A stretch of DNA of 17,966 nucleotides from Clostridia bacterium (GTDB lineage Bacteria > Bacillota > Clostridia > Christensenellales > UBA3700): the NCBI GenBank assembly GCA_900772745.1, contig CAAGRV010000132.1, positions 1 through 17,966 on the forward strand, read 5' to 3'. Positions within the stretch are counted from its first letter, which is position 1. The number at the start of each line of letters is the position of its first letter. The notes beneath the pieces were generated by a model that did not search any database, had not been told where the DNA came from, and saw only the letters and a program-made list of their open reading frames with translations. The translations under genes were made by a program, and so were the position numbers. Positions 1 through 7,384 of this stretch are shown here, piece after piece.

Positions 1-271
1 CGATAATTGTATTTTGTGCGATATGTATCGAGTTTTCGGACAACAAAGTTTGGATTTGACGACCTATTTGACGGGTACGAGAGCTCGAAGACAACGTGCG
101 AATTTTGCCCACAATGCGTGACTGCTCGCCTACCATTTGTCCCAACTTGGACAGGCTGTGGCTCAAAAAAATTGGCAAAGCGTCCACTTTTGTTTGATTA
201 TCTTGAGCGGTGTACGCCCTTCTCATCATATCAATTTGGTCATCATTTGGCATTCTAAAATCGTCATACAT
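1..271 (-). CDS. Unidentified protein, N-terminal fragment running off the window
   Basis: An open frame starts at the ATG complementary to 269-271 and stays open for 90 codons to the window edge, so the stop lies outside. The start is well supported by AAGGAG (complement of 281-286) eight bases upstream. The fragment begins MYDDFRMPNDDQIDMMRRAY, is hydrophilic, has no signal peptide or membrane segment, and is rich in Gln, Arg and Ser, with a helical, possibly coiled-coil middle (around LPIFLSHSLSKLGQMVGEQ). I recognise no family. It is divergent from the hydrolase-like gene, with only 24 bp between start codons. Its last visible part overlaps a copy of the 17-bp dispersed repeat, which is read here as NSIHI, so the repeat may have intruded near the 3' end of the gene. 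Function unknown. Confidence 0.6.
   Translation of the reverse strand, partial: MYDDFRMPNDDQIDMMRRAYTAQDNQTKVDALPIFLSHSLSKLGQMVGEQSRIVGKIRTLSSSSRTRQIGRQIQTLLSENSIHIAQNTII
20..36 (-). repeat. Dispersed 17-bp repeat, copy A
   Basis: The minus strand reads AAAACTCGATACATATC, followed by GCACAAAAT. It is the only copy lying within an open coding frame (the left-edge gene). Consensus of the four copies: AAAA(C/G)TC(G/A)ATACATATC, with 15 of 17 positions invariant. Confidence 0.8.
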
Positions 272-295
272 AGGCTTTTCTCCTTAATAATATAT

Positions 296-2026
296 ATGAA
301 AATAAAAATAAATAATACTTTTGTTGCATTTTCTACTCCAAAATATTATAATGCTTATATGGACAATATTATTTTGACACCCAACCAACTGTGGGCAGAT
401 TACAATCCTGACAGTACGACGTTGCAAATTTCGTTTCAAGAATATAAGGACTTGGGGGAGTTCTATTCTATCAAAGGCTATTTCAATGGCGACACTTTTG
501 CAGATGGTACAATTCGTATTTTTTTCCACGGCTTTTTGCCAAAAATAAACGGCTTTTTGCCAAAAATAAAGTGCAAAAAAATGGTCATCATTGCCGATGG
601 TCACGCCGGCAAACTGCTGGAAGCTGACCTATCTAGCATTGTCAAACACGAGTTTGGCGTGCTCTACTTTGATTATCGTGGCGATATGCAAAACGACCTT
701 CCGCACACTGTCTATCCGCCTAGTGTGGACTATGCCAACCTTTTGCATGCGGGCAAGCATCTAGACTGTGCCATTCCGACTGCCAAAGATACTTGCGTTT
801 TCGTATGGACTAAGGTGTGCAGACGTGTCATCTCGCTTGCAAAACAACTGATTGGCAAAGACAGCTTGATTTATATTCTTGGACTTAGACGTGGAGCGGA
901 CATTGCTTGGCAAACTGCCGCCACCGACAGCCGTGTAAATGGACTTGTTGCTATATTCAATGCTGGCTGGAAAGAATATGCCAATATCCACAAGTTCAGC
1001 GAAAAGGATATTGAGCTCACCGACGAGCGAGAGAGATGGTTGACAGGCTGTGCATCCCAAACTTATGCAAAACTTGTAAAATGCCCTACACTTTTCGTAG
1101 GCACTACCAACTGCGATCTCACCCCTGTGGACAGATTGGAGAATACTCTCAATATCGTTGCCGAAAAAGCAAGCGTGACCAAATGTATTTGCGCAGGGCT
1201 TACCACCAACGTTTACCAAAGTGCGGTTATGCTCGTGCCCGAATGGCTAGAACGCACAAGTTTCAAATCTCCAATGCCAAAGACTCCACTGCTTGATATT
1301 GGCGTGGTGGACAAAAAATTCGTTGTCAAAGTCGAGAGTGACAAGGACGAGCCAATCGAAGAAAACTGTGCATATTATTGTTATGACGAGCTCAATCCTC
1401 GCCTTAGGAATTGGCGCAAGCTTACTTTGGACGAAAAAGGCAAGGGCGAAATCCCTGTTTATGAGCATACAAAATACATTTTTGTGTATGCCAACACTCT
1501 CTTCCAAAATGGTTTCTGTATGTCATCGCTACCCCAATGTTTCGAGATAGAAGACGAAGAAATCGACCTAGCTCCTTACAAAAAGAGCCAAATTATTTAT
1601 GAACGCAAAAACGGCACAAAAGCTTGGCTAGAAGAGTCCAAAGAAAATGAAATTGCCGAATATCCAAGCTTGCAAGCGGGTGCTTTCGATATACTTGGCG
1701 TGACTGCCAGCAAGGGCAACCTTGTGACCTACTCTATCGGCGACAACAAATATCCAGCCGATGAGAACAACTTGTTCCAATTCGACTGCTACTGCCAAGA
1801 TGAGAGAGAACTCGAAGTAGAACTTACCGTCCAAGAAGACGACAAAACAATCATCTATTCTACCATCGTCCAACTCAACGGCTCAGATCAATGGCAAAAA
1901 CACCCTATCGAGCTCCAAAGCTTCAAGACGGCTGATATGATGGCGATGAAGTCTTGGAAAGGTATCAAAAAGTTGACTTTCAAGGATATAAAAGGCGTGC
2001 TAGTCAACAATATTTTGTGGGTATAA
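296..2026 (+). CDS. Alpha/beta-hydrolase-like protein without recognisable catalytic triad
   Basis: A 576-residue cytoplasmic protein. Residues about 70-320 follow the pattern of acetyl-xylan-esterase/dienelactone-hydrolase folds: a strand with oxyanion-like GHAGK (102-106), then GVLYFDYRG (121-129), an elbow at 196-200, and CPTLFVGTTNCDLTPV (263-278). The elbow reads GLRRG, so Arg198 sits where GxSxG has its Ser, and where the catalytic His is expected the sequence reads AGLTTN (300-305). Asp274 could be the old acid. It is therefore probably not a classical esterase. Residues about 330-576 form a beta-rich tail, perhaps a carbohydrate-binding-like sandwich (inference). A 7-residue tandem duplication lies at 79-92. 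The frame is open back to position 137, but that part overlaps the divergent gene. I chose the ATG at 296, though no Shine-Dalgarno is visible; ATG 359 is the alternative. The stop is 1 bp before the DUF951 gene. Confidence 0.6.
   Translation: MKIKINNTFVAFSTPKYYNAYMDNIILTPNQLWADYNPDSTTLQISFQEYKDLGEFYSIKGYFNGDTFADGTIRIFFHGFLPKINGFLPKIKCKKMVIIADGHAGKLLEADLSSIVKHEFGVLYFDYRGDMQNDLPHTVYPPSVDYANLLHAGKHLDCAIPTAKDTCVFVWTKVCRRVISLAKQLIGKDSLIYILGLRRGADIAWQTAATDSRVNGLVAIFNAGWKEYANIHKFSEKDIELTDERERWLTGCASQTYAKLVKCPTLFVGTTNCDLTPVDRLENTLNIVAEKASVTKCICAGLTTNVYQSAVMLVPEWLERTSFKSPMPKTPLLDIGVVDKKFVVKVESDKDEPIEENCAYYCYDELNPRLRNWRKLTLDEKGKGEIPVYEHTKYIFVYANTLFQNGFCMSSLPQCFEIEDEEIDLAPYKKSQIIYERKNGTKAWLEESKENEIAEYPSLQAGAFDILGVTASKGNLVTYSIGDNKYPADENNLFQFDCYCQDERELEVELTVQEDDKTIIYSTIVQLNGSDQWQKHPIELQSFKTADMMAMKSWKGIKKLTFKDIKGVLVNNILWV
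312..341 (-). promoter_or_regulatory. Candidate promoter of the left-edge gene
   Basis: On the minus strand TTGGAG (complement of 336-341) is followed after 18 bp by TATTAT (complement of 312-317). Transcription would begin near 305 and give a leader of about 34 nt carrying the AAGGAG site. It lies inside the first codons of the divergent gene, and the -35 is a poor match, so this is only a candidate. Confidence 0.3.
529..570 (+). repeat. Perfect 21-bp tandem duplication inside the hydrolase-like gene
   Basis: The 21-bp unit at 529-549 is repeated exactly at 550-570. It is in frame and adds seven residues, giving GFLPKIN followed by GFLPKIK (residues 79-92). Perfect identity suggests recent slippage, or an assembly artefact. 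Confidence 0.95.
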
Positions 2027-2027
2027 T

Positions 2028-2213
2028 ATGCAACTAGAAATCGGAGATATTGTAAAAACAAAAAAATCTCACCCTTGCGGCAACAACGAATGGGAGATTG
2101 TTCGCACGGGCGCAGACTGGAAACTAAAATGTTTACACTGTGGCAAAGTGGTTATGTTGACCAGCGAACAAGCCCAAAAATCAATCAAATGCAAGGTGGA
2201 TAAAAATGAGTAA
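2028..2213 (+). CDS. DUF951 family small protein (YyzM-like)
   Basis: A 61-residue cytoplasmic protein with the DUF951 signature: an opening that sets out GDIVKTKKSHPCGNNEWEI (residues 6-24), then RTGADWKLKC (26-35) and CLHCGKVVML (35-44). The Cys18, Cys35 and Cys38 arrangement resembles a small metal-binding fold, but the family has no established biochemical role. The length is typical of the family. It begins 1 bp after the upstream stop and overlaps the signal peptidase start by 8 bp, so translation is probably coupled in both directions. Firmicute genomes often carry this gene beside other housekeeping genes. Identity is secure; function is unknown. Confidence 0.88.
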   Translation: MQLEIGDIVKTKKSHPCGNNEWEIVRTGADWKLKCLHCGKVVMLTSEQAQKSIKCKVDKNE

Positions 2214-2751
2214 ACACCCTATGCTTACTATCATCAATATCATTCTCACCTTGGTAATCATCGTGCTCATCGTCGCAATCGTTGCACTCTTGTGGTTGAT
2301 TTCACCTATGAGAGTCGAGGGCGACTCTATGCGTGACACCTTGCAAGACAACGACATAATATGGGTACAAAAAGTAAACTTCAAACTGAGCGTTGGGGAT
2401 ATAGTAGTTTTCAGAAGACCAAATAGCGACGGACCACCTGTCAAACGTATTATCGCTATGGAAGGCGACACCGTGCTCTTCGACAAGCAAAAAGGCTGGA
2501 TAGTCAACGGCAAAGTGCTGGAAGAAAAATATTTGACCACAATGGCGGGCGGATATATGGACAACTATCTAGACAGCGACCACCAAGACACTTTGGTAAG
2601 GACGCTTCTTACCACCACGGGGCTCATCGTCAAGAAAGACGAACTCTTCGTGCTGGGCGACAATCGCAATGTGTCTTATGACAGCCACGTATATGGTTGT
2701 ATCAACAAATCTTGGATAATAGGAAAAGTTTTGATAAAAACAAAGGAGTAA
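2206..2751 (+). CDS. lepB: Signal peptidase I
   Basis: A 181-residue type I signal peptidase, which removes signal peptides from secreted proteins on the outer face of the membrane. One N-terminal membrane anchor (residues about 8-32) precedes box B, MRVEGDSM, with the nucleophile Ser41. Box C/D follows, DIVVFRRP and PPVKRIIA, with the general base Lys80; box E is GDNRNVSYDSHVYG (151-164). Its size matches the short Gram-positive SipS type with a single anchor. The start is supported by AAGGTGG six bases upstream and overlaps the DUF951 stop by 8 bp. The ACT-domain gene starts 2 bp after this stop. Catalytic residues are all present, so it should be active. Confidence 0.95.
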   Translation: MSKHPMLTIINIILTLVIIVLIVAIVALLWLISPMRVEGDSMRDTLQDNDIIWVQKVNFKLSVGDIVVFRRPNSDGPPVKRIIAMEGDTVLFDKQKGWIVNGKVLEEKYLTTMAGGYMDNYLDSDHQDTLVRTLLTTTGLIVKKDELFVLGDNRNVSYDSHVYGCINKSWIIGKVLIKTKE

Positions 2752-2753
2752 AT

Positions 2754-3044
2754 ATGAAAGCAATCGTTTCTGTAATCGGCATGGACAAAAAAGGTATCAT
2801 TGCCAAAGTAGCAACTACACTCAGTGATATCGACGTAAATATCGAAGATATTTCTCAAACAATTATGCAAAATTATTTTACAATGATTATGGCTGTTGAC
2901 CTTGGAGAGAGCAAGCTCAATTTTGCACAAATCAAGGACAAACTCACCGCTACCGGCGAAGAACTTGGCGTGGATATTCATATCCAATCTCAAAGCATTT
3001 TTGAAAGTATGCACAAGCTCACAACCACCACAAAAACTCTATAA
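2754..3044 (+). CDS. ACT-domain protein, UPF0237 type
   Basis: A 96-residue protein made almost entirely of one ACT domain: MKAIVSVIGMDKKGIIAKVA, a loop with DIDVNIEDISQTIM, then the strand YFTMIMAVDL and a C-terminal helix. The N-terminal G-x-D-x-x-G-I/L-x-A pattern is the small-molecule binding turn of GcvR-like ACT domains. The frame is open upstream to 2697, but AAAGGAG ends seven bases before the ATG at 2754 and the homology begins there. The UPF0210 gene follows 12 bp downstream; the two families are regularly found as neighbours, so this is likely its regulatory or sensor partner (inference). The ligand is unknown. Confidence 0.9.
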   Translation: MKAIVSVIGMDKKGIIAKVATTLSDIDVNIEDISQTIMQNYFTMIMAVDLGESKLNFAQIKDKLTATGEELGVDIHIQSQSIFESMHKLTTTTKTL

Positions 3045-3056
3045 AGGTAGCGCGCT

Positions 3057-4406
3057 ATGTATACAAATAAAGAAATTCTAGAAACAATCAATATGGTATC
3101 TCACCAACACCTTGACGTGAGAACTATCACTATGGGCATATCGCTTATGGATTGTATAAGCGACTCCAAGACCAAAACTTGTCAAAAAATCTATGATAAG
3201 ATTATGAAAAAAGCTGGCAATATCGTCAAAGTCGGCGAGGATATTTCCAACGAAATAGGCGTGCCTATCGTCAACAAACGTATATCCGTAACACCTGTTA
3301 GTTTGGTCAGCGCATCAAGCCACGGTCACTTGGAAATCATTCGCACCCTAGACAAGATTGCTGACGAAATTGGTATCGACTTCCTTGGCGGTTATTCGGC
3401 TCTCGTGCATAAAGCTATGAGCCCTTACGAAGAAGAATTTATCCGTTCTATCCCAGAGGCTTTGTCCACCACCAACAAGATTTGCTCTTCTGTCAACGTG
3501 GCAACTTCTAAAGCGGGTATCAATATGGACGCCGTAGCGCTCATGGGCAAAATCGTCAAAGAATGTGCTTATCTCACTCGTGACAACGACTCTCTCGCTT
3601 GCGCCAAGCTCGTTGTGTTCGCCAATGCGGTAGAAGACAATCCATTTATGGCAGGCGCTTTCCTTGGCAGTGGTGAAGATGATGCCGTCATCAACGTGGG
3701 CGTATCTGGTCCTGGCGTTGTCAAATCGGCTCTCGAAAGCGTGAGCGGTGACCTTACCCAAGTGGCAGAATGTATCAAACAAACTGCTTTCAAGATTACC
3801 CGTGTGGGACAACTCGTTGCCCAAGAGGCAAGTAGAAGACTTGGCGTATCTAGCGGTATCGTCGATCTATCGCTTGCTCCAACCCCAGTGGTGGGCGACA
3901 GCGTAGCTCATATTTTGGAAGAAATCGGTCTAGAAAGCGTAGGCGCTTGCGGTACAACGGCAACCCTTGCTATGCTCAATGACGCAGTAAAGAAAGGCGG
4001 TATTATGGCAAGTAGTCACGTGGGCGGTCTAAGTGGCGCATTTATTCCTGTATCCGAAGACGCTGGTATGATCAAGGCAAGCGAAATCGGCGCGCTCAAT
4101 CTCGAAAAGCTCGAGGCTATGACAGCGGTTTGCTCGGTAGGTCTTGATATGATTGCTATCCCTGGTGATACAAGCGCGGACGTTATATCTGCCCTCATCG
4201 CAGACGAAATCGCAATCGGCGTAGTCAACACCAAAACAACTGCCGTAAGAGTTATCCCTGTATATGGTAAGGGCGTAGGCGAATATGCCCAATTCGGCGG
4301 ACTTCTCGGTCGTGCTCCAATTATGAAAATCAGCGAGTATTCTCCAAGCAAGTTCATCTCTCGTGGTGGCCGTATTCCTGCTCCGCTACACAGCAACAAA
4401 AACTAA
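3057..4406 (+). CDS. UPF0210 (DUF711/PFL) family protein
   Basis: A 449-residue cytoplasmic protein of the UPF0210 family, at the family's usual length. Recognisable stretches are the opening DVRTITMGISLMDC (residues 20-33), NKRISVTPVSLVSA (72-85), the glycine-rich VGVSGPGVVKSAL (213-225) and the C-terminal GGRIPAP. Structures of the family resemble pyruvate-formate-lyase-type barrels, but no reaction is established and I see no glycyl-radical motif. A ribosome binding site, AAAGGTAG, precedes the ATG. It lies between the ACT-domain gene (12 bp) and rlmB (9 bp) in one operon. Family assignment is firm; role unknown. Confidence 0.92.
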   Translation: MYTNKEILETINMVSHQHLDVRTITMGISLMDCISDSKTKTCQKIYDKIMKKAGNIVKVGEDISNEIGVPIVNKRISVTPVSLVSASSHGHLEIIRTLDKIADEIGIDFLGGYSALVHKAMSPYEEEFIRSIPEALSTTNKICSSVNVATSKAGINMDAVALMGKIVKECAYLTRDNDSLACAKLVVFANAVEDNPFMAGAFLGSGEDDAVINVGVSGPGVVKSALESVSGDLTQVAECIKQTAFKITRVGQLVAQEASRRLGVSSGIVDLSLAPTPVVGDSVAHILEEIGLESVGACGTTATLAMLNDAVKKGGIMASSHVGGLSGAFIPVSEDAGMIKASEIGALNLEKLEAMTAVCSVGLDMIAIPGDTSADVISALIADEIAIGVVNTKTTAVRVIPVYGKGVGEYAQFGGLLGRAPIMKISEYSPSKFISRGGRIPAPLHSNKN

Positions 4407-4415
4407 AGGTATCTT

Positions 4416-5135
4416 ATGCAAATAGAAGGAAAAAATCCAGTCAAAGAGGCGCTAGATAGCGATATTGAAATATCCAAACTCTACGTTGCCAAAAATATGC
4501 ACGATCTCCAACCTATCATCAACAAAGCCAAAGCTAAGCGTATTAGGTTGAATTTTGTGGACAGAAACGAGCTCGACAAGTTGTCCGAAACTGGTCGTCA
4601 CCAAGGTTTGGTGGCAATTTGTGAAGACTTTAAGTACACTCCACTCGCCAAAATTTTGGACAACGCCAAAGCCAAGAATCACGACTTGTTCTTGATTATT
4701 CTAGACGGCATTGTCGATCCTCACAACCTAGGTAGCATTGTGCGTGTGGCAGAATGTTGCGGTGCGGACGGCATTGTTATCCCGTCCCGCCGTGCTGTTG
4801 GCGTTACTCCTACAGTCCAAAGAGTTGCGGCGGGAGCTACCAGCCACTTGCCTATCGCTATGGTGGGCAATATCAACGACACTATCCGTGAGCTCAAAGA
4901 CAACTTTGTCAACATTGTGTGCGCAGATATGGACGGCGAAAATCTCTACGACGCTCATCTCACTGGCGATGTTGCCTTGGTGGTGGGTAGCGAAGGCGAA
5001 GGCGTAAAAGCTTTGACCAAAAAGTTGTGCGATACCACCGTATCTATTCCCCAATTCGGCAAAGTCAATTCGCTCAATGCAAGTGTGGCTTGCGGTATTA
5101 TCTGTTATGAAATCGTCAGACAAAGACTGAAATAA
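4416..5135 (+). CDS. rlmB: 23S rRNA (guanosine-2'-O-)-methyltransferase, RlmB/TrmH (SPOUT) family
   Basis: A 239-residue SAM-dependent ribose methyltransferase with a trefoil-knot fold. An N-terminal L30e-like RNA-binding part (residues about 1-75, including GRHQGLVA) is followed by the three SPOUT motifs: DPHNLGSIVR (101-110) with catalytic Asn104 and Arg110, VVGSEGEGV (189-197), and IPQFGKVNSLNASVA (211-225). RlmB methylates G2251 of 23S rRNA in E. coli. Paralogues act on other rRNA or tRNA positions, so the exact target is not fixed by sequence. A ribosome binding site, AAAGGT, lies upstream. It is the last gene of the operon and a terminator begins 5 bp after its stop. Confidence 0.9.
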   Translation: MQIEGKNPVKEALDSDIEISKLYVAKNMHDLQPIINKAKAKRIRLNFVDRNELDKLSETGRHQGLVAICEDFKYTPLAKILDNAKAKNHDLFLIILDGIVDPHNLGSIVRVAECCGADGIVIPSRRAVGVTPTVQRVAAGATSHLPIAMVGNINDTIRELKDNFVNIVCADMDGENLYDAHLTGDVALVVGSEGEGVKALTKKLCDTTVSIPQFGKVNSLNASVACGIICYEIVRQRLK

Positions 5136-5140
5136 AACTA

Positions 5141-5166
5141 AAAAACCCTAACAAGTTAGGGCTTTT
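5141..5166 (+). terminator. Rho-independent terminator after rlmB
   Basis: CCCTAA (5146-5151) pairs with TTAGGG (5156-5161) around a CAAG loop. It is preceded by an A-run and followed by CTTTT, and ends the operon that began at 296. Confidence 0.88.
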
Positions 5167-5198
5167 AGTATCAAATTATGAAGAAAAAAATTATGTCG

Positions 5199-5227
5199 TT
5201 TGCTATTTATCTACAACTACATAATAA
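5199..5227 (+). promoter_or_regulatory. Candidate promoter of the two-component operon
   Basis: TTTGCT (5199-5204) and TAATAA (5222-5227) are separated by 17 bp. Transcription would start near 5234, directly at the edge of the four-box element, so a protein bound there would tend to repress. The -35 is weak; a second promoter inside the AT-rich box array cannot be excluded. Confidence 0.4.
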
Positions 5228-5235
5228 ACGACGTA

Positions 5236-5286
5236 TATTAAATCAATATTAAAAGCCAAAAAAATTTTTTTAATATTAGTTTAATA
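5236..5286 (+). promoter_or_regulatory. Symmetric four-box operator candidate upstream of the response regulator
   Basis: TATTAAA occurs at 5236-5242 and 5247-5253, 11 bp apart. Its reverse complement TTTAATA occurs at 5269-5275 and 5280-5286, also 11 bp apart. The whole is symmetric about position 5261: arms 5236-5254 and 5268-5286 match at 17 of 19 positions, with an A/T tract between. Direct repeats one helical turn apart are the usual target of OmpR/PhoB-type regulators, and the gene just downstream encodes one, so autoregulation is the simplest reading. The last box ends 14 bp before the start codon. RNA hairpin formation is an alternative explanation. Confidence 0.6.
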
Positions 5287-5300
5287 GACAAGGAGGAAAT

Positions 5301-5978
5301 ATGCGAATACTACTCGTGGAAGACTCTATCAGCTTGTGTGAAGTCCTAACTACCGTGCTCGAAAAAGAAAAATATACGGTAGAATGTGCCTATGACGGCG
5401 AGCAAGGACTTTCTATGGCCAAAACTAATATCTTCGATTTGATTATTTTGGACGTGATGATGCCCAAGAAAAATGGCTTTGAAGTGCTCTCGGAGCTCAG
5501 ACAAAGCAAGATTGCTACCCCTATCATTATGCTTACGGCGCTCTCGCAAGAGTCCAACAAAGTGCACGGCTTGGATATGGGAGCGGACGACTATTTGTCC
5601 AAACCATTTTCGACGCCCGAACTGCTCGCTCGTATAAGAGCAGTGCTCCGTCGCCGTGGTGACGTGACCACCGAGAACACTTTGACTTATGAAGGTGTGG
5701 TGCTCAATCTGTCTAGCTATCAGCTTTTGCACGGCACAAAGTCAGTCAAGCTCTCCCAAAAAGAATGCGATATTATGCGCTACTTTTTGGAAAAACCTAG
5801 ATATGTGGCAGAAAAAGAGGCTCTCATCAACAAAGTTTGGGGCTTTGACAATACGTTTGAGTCCAATTCGCTCGAAGTTTTCATTTCGTTTTTGCGAAAA
5901 AAATTGGCTTTTATTGACGCTCCGTTCGTCATCAATTCTATCCGTGGCGTCGGTTATCAACTGGGTGCAAAACAATGA
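5301..5978 (+). CDS. OmpR/PhoB-family response regulator
   Basis: A 225-residue DNA-binding response regulator. The receiver domain (residues 1-118) has the acidic pair Glu7-Asp8, the phosphoacceptor Asp51 in LIILDVMMPKKNG, Thr79 and Lys101 in the KPF motif. The C-terminal winged helix (about 128-222) shows LSQKECDIMRYFL and the recognition-helix region NSLEVFISFLRKKL, and ends in the hallmark INSIRGVGYQL. All phosphorylation residues are present. A strong site, AAGGAGG, lies just upstream of the ATG. The stop overlaps the kinase start by 4 bp (ATGA), so the pair is co-translated. Its likely own operator is the four-box element at 5236-5286. The regulon and signal are unknown. Confidence 0.95.
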   Translation: MRILLVEDSISLCEVLTTVLEKEKYTVECAYDGEQGLSMAKTNIFDLIILDVMMPKKNGFEVLSELRQSKIATPIIMLTALSQESNKVHGLDMGADDYLSKPFSTPELLARIRAVLRRRGDVTTENTLTYEGVVLNLSSYQLLHGTKSVKLSQKECDIMRYFLEKPRYVAEKEALINKVWGFDNTFESNSLEVFISFLRKKLAFIDAPFVINSIRGVGYQLGAKQ

Positions 5979-7216
5979 ATATGTTCAAGAAAGTGCAAAT
6001 AAGATTTTGGCTCATACCTGTGTTGGTGTGCGCCTTGCTTATGCTGGTCGTATTCTCTTTCATTTTCGGTATAGCGTCGACGTCGTCAGCCAAAAATGCT
6101 GAAAAATCTGTGGCAATTTCGCTAGACGCCAACCTAGACACTGCCCTCAATGCGGGATTTTACGAAAAATGTATCACTATATATCAAACTCAACACGGCG
6201 AGATTAGCTCTTCCAAAGAAAATTATTTTGTCAGCGAAGACAAGCTTGATGAACTTATCGAGCAAATAAAACAAGAAAAATCATCTATCATCAAGTTCAA
6301 CGGACGTGTGATTATGGTGGGATACAAAAGTGATACTTATCTCGAATTGCCTGTTATGCGCTATGCTTTGTACGACTATTCGACCGAATATGCCACTCTG
6401 CAAAGCTTGCTCAAAATACTCATTGCGGTATATTTTGTGACTATTCTTGCCATTGGCGTCATCGCTTATATCTTCTCGTCGAGTGCGGTTGAGCCTCTCA
6501 AAATTGCGTTCAAAAAGCAACAAGAACTGGTTGCCAACGCCTCGCACGAACTCAAAACTCCGCTTACTATCGCCCAAACCAACCTTGACCTTGTTATGAG
6601 CGAGCCCGACCAAACCGTGCTCCAAAATCACAAGTGGTTGGACAGCGCAAGCTATCAACTAAGCCGTATGAATTCGCTCGTACTCCAAATGCTCGAATTG
6701 TCAACGTTGGAGGCAGGCAACAAGAAAGATTTGCACTATGACCAAGTAGATTTGACCCAGCTCGTTCAAGGCACGCTGTTGTCTTTCGAGGCAGCAATGT
6801 ATGAAAAAAATATTTTGCTCACCAGCGATATTGACCAAAACGTAACATACGAATGCAATTCCATCGAGATGGAAAAACTTGTCAACATTCTCATCGACAA
6901 TGCAAAAAAATATACTCCTGCCGATGGGGAAATCAACTGCAAACTCGTCCAATCAGCTAGATGTGTCAAGTTCACTGTCACCAATTCGGGCAATGGTATC
7001 AAACCTGACGAGCTGGACAACGTGTTCGAGCGTTTCTACAAGTCCGACGCATCTCATGCCGAAAGTGGCAACAGCTTTGGTCTAGGACTTAGCATCGCCA
7101 AGTCTATTGCCAACTCGCTAGGTGGAGATATTGTTTGCAAGAGCAATGGCGAGAGTTGGACAGCCTTTGAAGTGACCTTGCCTACCAAAATCCACCCAAC
7201 TGCCAAACACAAATAA
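5975..7216 (+). CDS. Membrane sensor histidine kinase, partner of the OmpR-family regulator
   Basis: A 413-residue sensor kinase. Membrane segment 1 spans about residues 11-33 and segment 2 about 144-168; between them lies an extracytoplasmic sensor of about 110 residues with no domain I recognise. No clear HAMP linker is visible: segment 2 is followed within about 20 residues by the H-box NASHELKTPLT, with the phosphorylated His191. The catalytic domain has the N-box NILIDNAKKYTP (304-315), a G1 box reading NSGNGI (337-342), the F-box VFERFYKSD and the G2 box FGLGLSIAKSI. It should autophosphorylate and pass phosphate to the regulator encoded immediately upstream. A dispersed repeat copy begins 7 nt after its stop. 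Confidence 0.95.
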   Translation: MNMFKKVQIRFWLIPVLVCALLMLVVFSFIFGIASTSSAKNAEKSVAISLDANLDTALNAGFYEKCITIYQTQHGEISSSKENYFVSEDKLDELIEQIKQEKSSIIKFNGRVIMVGYKSDTYLELPVMRYALYDYSTEYATLQSLLKILIAVYFVTILAIGVIAYIFSSSAVEPLKIAFKKQQELVANASHELKTPLTIAQTNLDLVMSEPDQTVLQNHKWLDSASYQLSRMNSLVLQMLELSTLEAGNKKDLHYDQVDLTQLVQGTLLSFEAAMYEKNILLTSDIDQNVTYECNSIEMEKLVNILIDNAKKYTPADGEINCKLVQSARCVKFTVTNSGNGIKPDELDNVFERFYKSDASHAESGNSFGLGLSIAKSIANSLGGDIVCKSNGESWTAFEVTLPTKIHPTAKHK

Positions 7217-7222
7217 ACACGA

Positions 7223-7239
7223 AAAAGTCGATACATATC
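7223..7239 (+). repeat. Dispersed 17-bp repeat, copy B
   Basis: AAAAGTCGATACATATC begins 7 nt after the last base of the histidine kinase stop codon and is followed by AACAAAAT. The downstream ACAAAA is shared with copies A and D. Confidence 0.85.
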
Positions 7240-7279
7240 AACAAAATGCACTCCGCAAGTTCCAATCAAAACATTTTCG

Positions 7280-7293
7280 GAATACTAGTATTC
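7280..7293. repeat. Perfect 14-bp palindrome between the kinase and restriction genes
   Basis: GAATACTAGTATTC is a perfect palindrome, flanked by TTCG on the left and CGAA (after a 2-bp offset) on the right. It has no T-run, so it is not a terminator. It could be a dimeric protein-binding site in the convergent gap. Confidence 0.5.
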
Positions 7294-7333
7294 TACGAAC
7301 AAAGCACAACCCTGCACCAAACTCAAACAAATG

Positions 7334-7362
7334 AAAAAGGACAATCATCTGATTGCCCTTTT
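7334..7362 (-). terminator. Terminator of the restriction-modification cassette, possibly bidirectional
   Basis: On the minus strand AAAAGGGCAATCA pairs with TGATTGTCCTTTT with a single G-U pair, followed by TTTTT. On the plus strand the same hairpin has one A-C mismatch and ends in TTTT, so it may also stop transcripts from the kinase operon. It lies 22 bp beyond the nuclease stop. Confidence 0.8.
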
Positions 7363-7384
7363 CTCCTACATATATTATTTTCAT

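Noticed and set aside
137..295. Upstream extension of the hydrolase-like frame
   Set aside because: It overlaps the well-supported start and ribosome binding site of the divergent minus-strand gene and contains no recognisable homology to the hydrolase fold.
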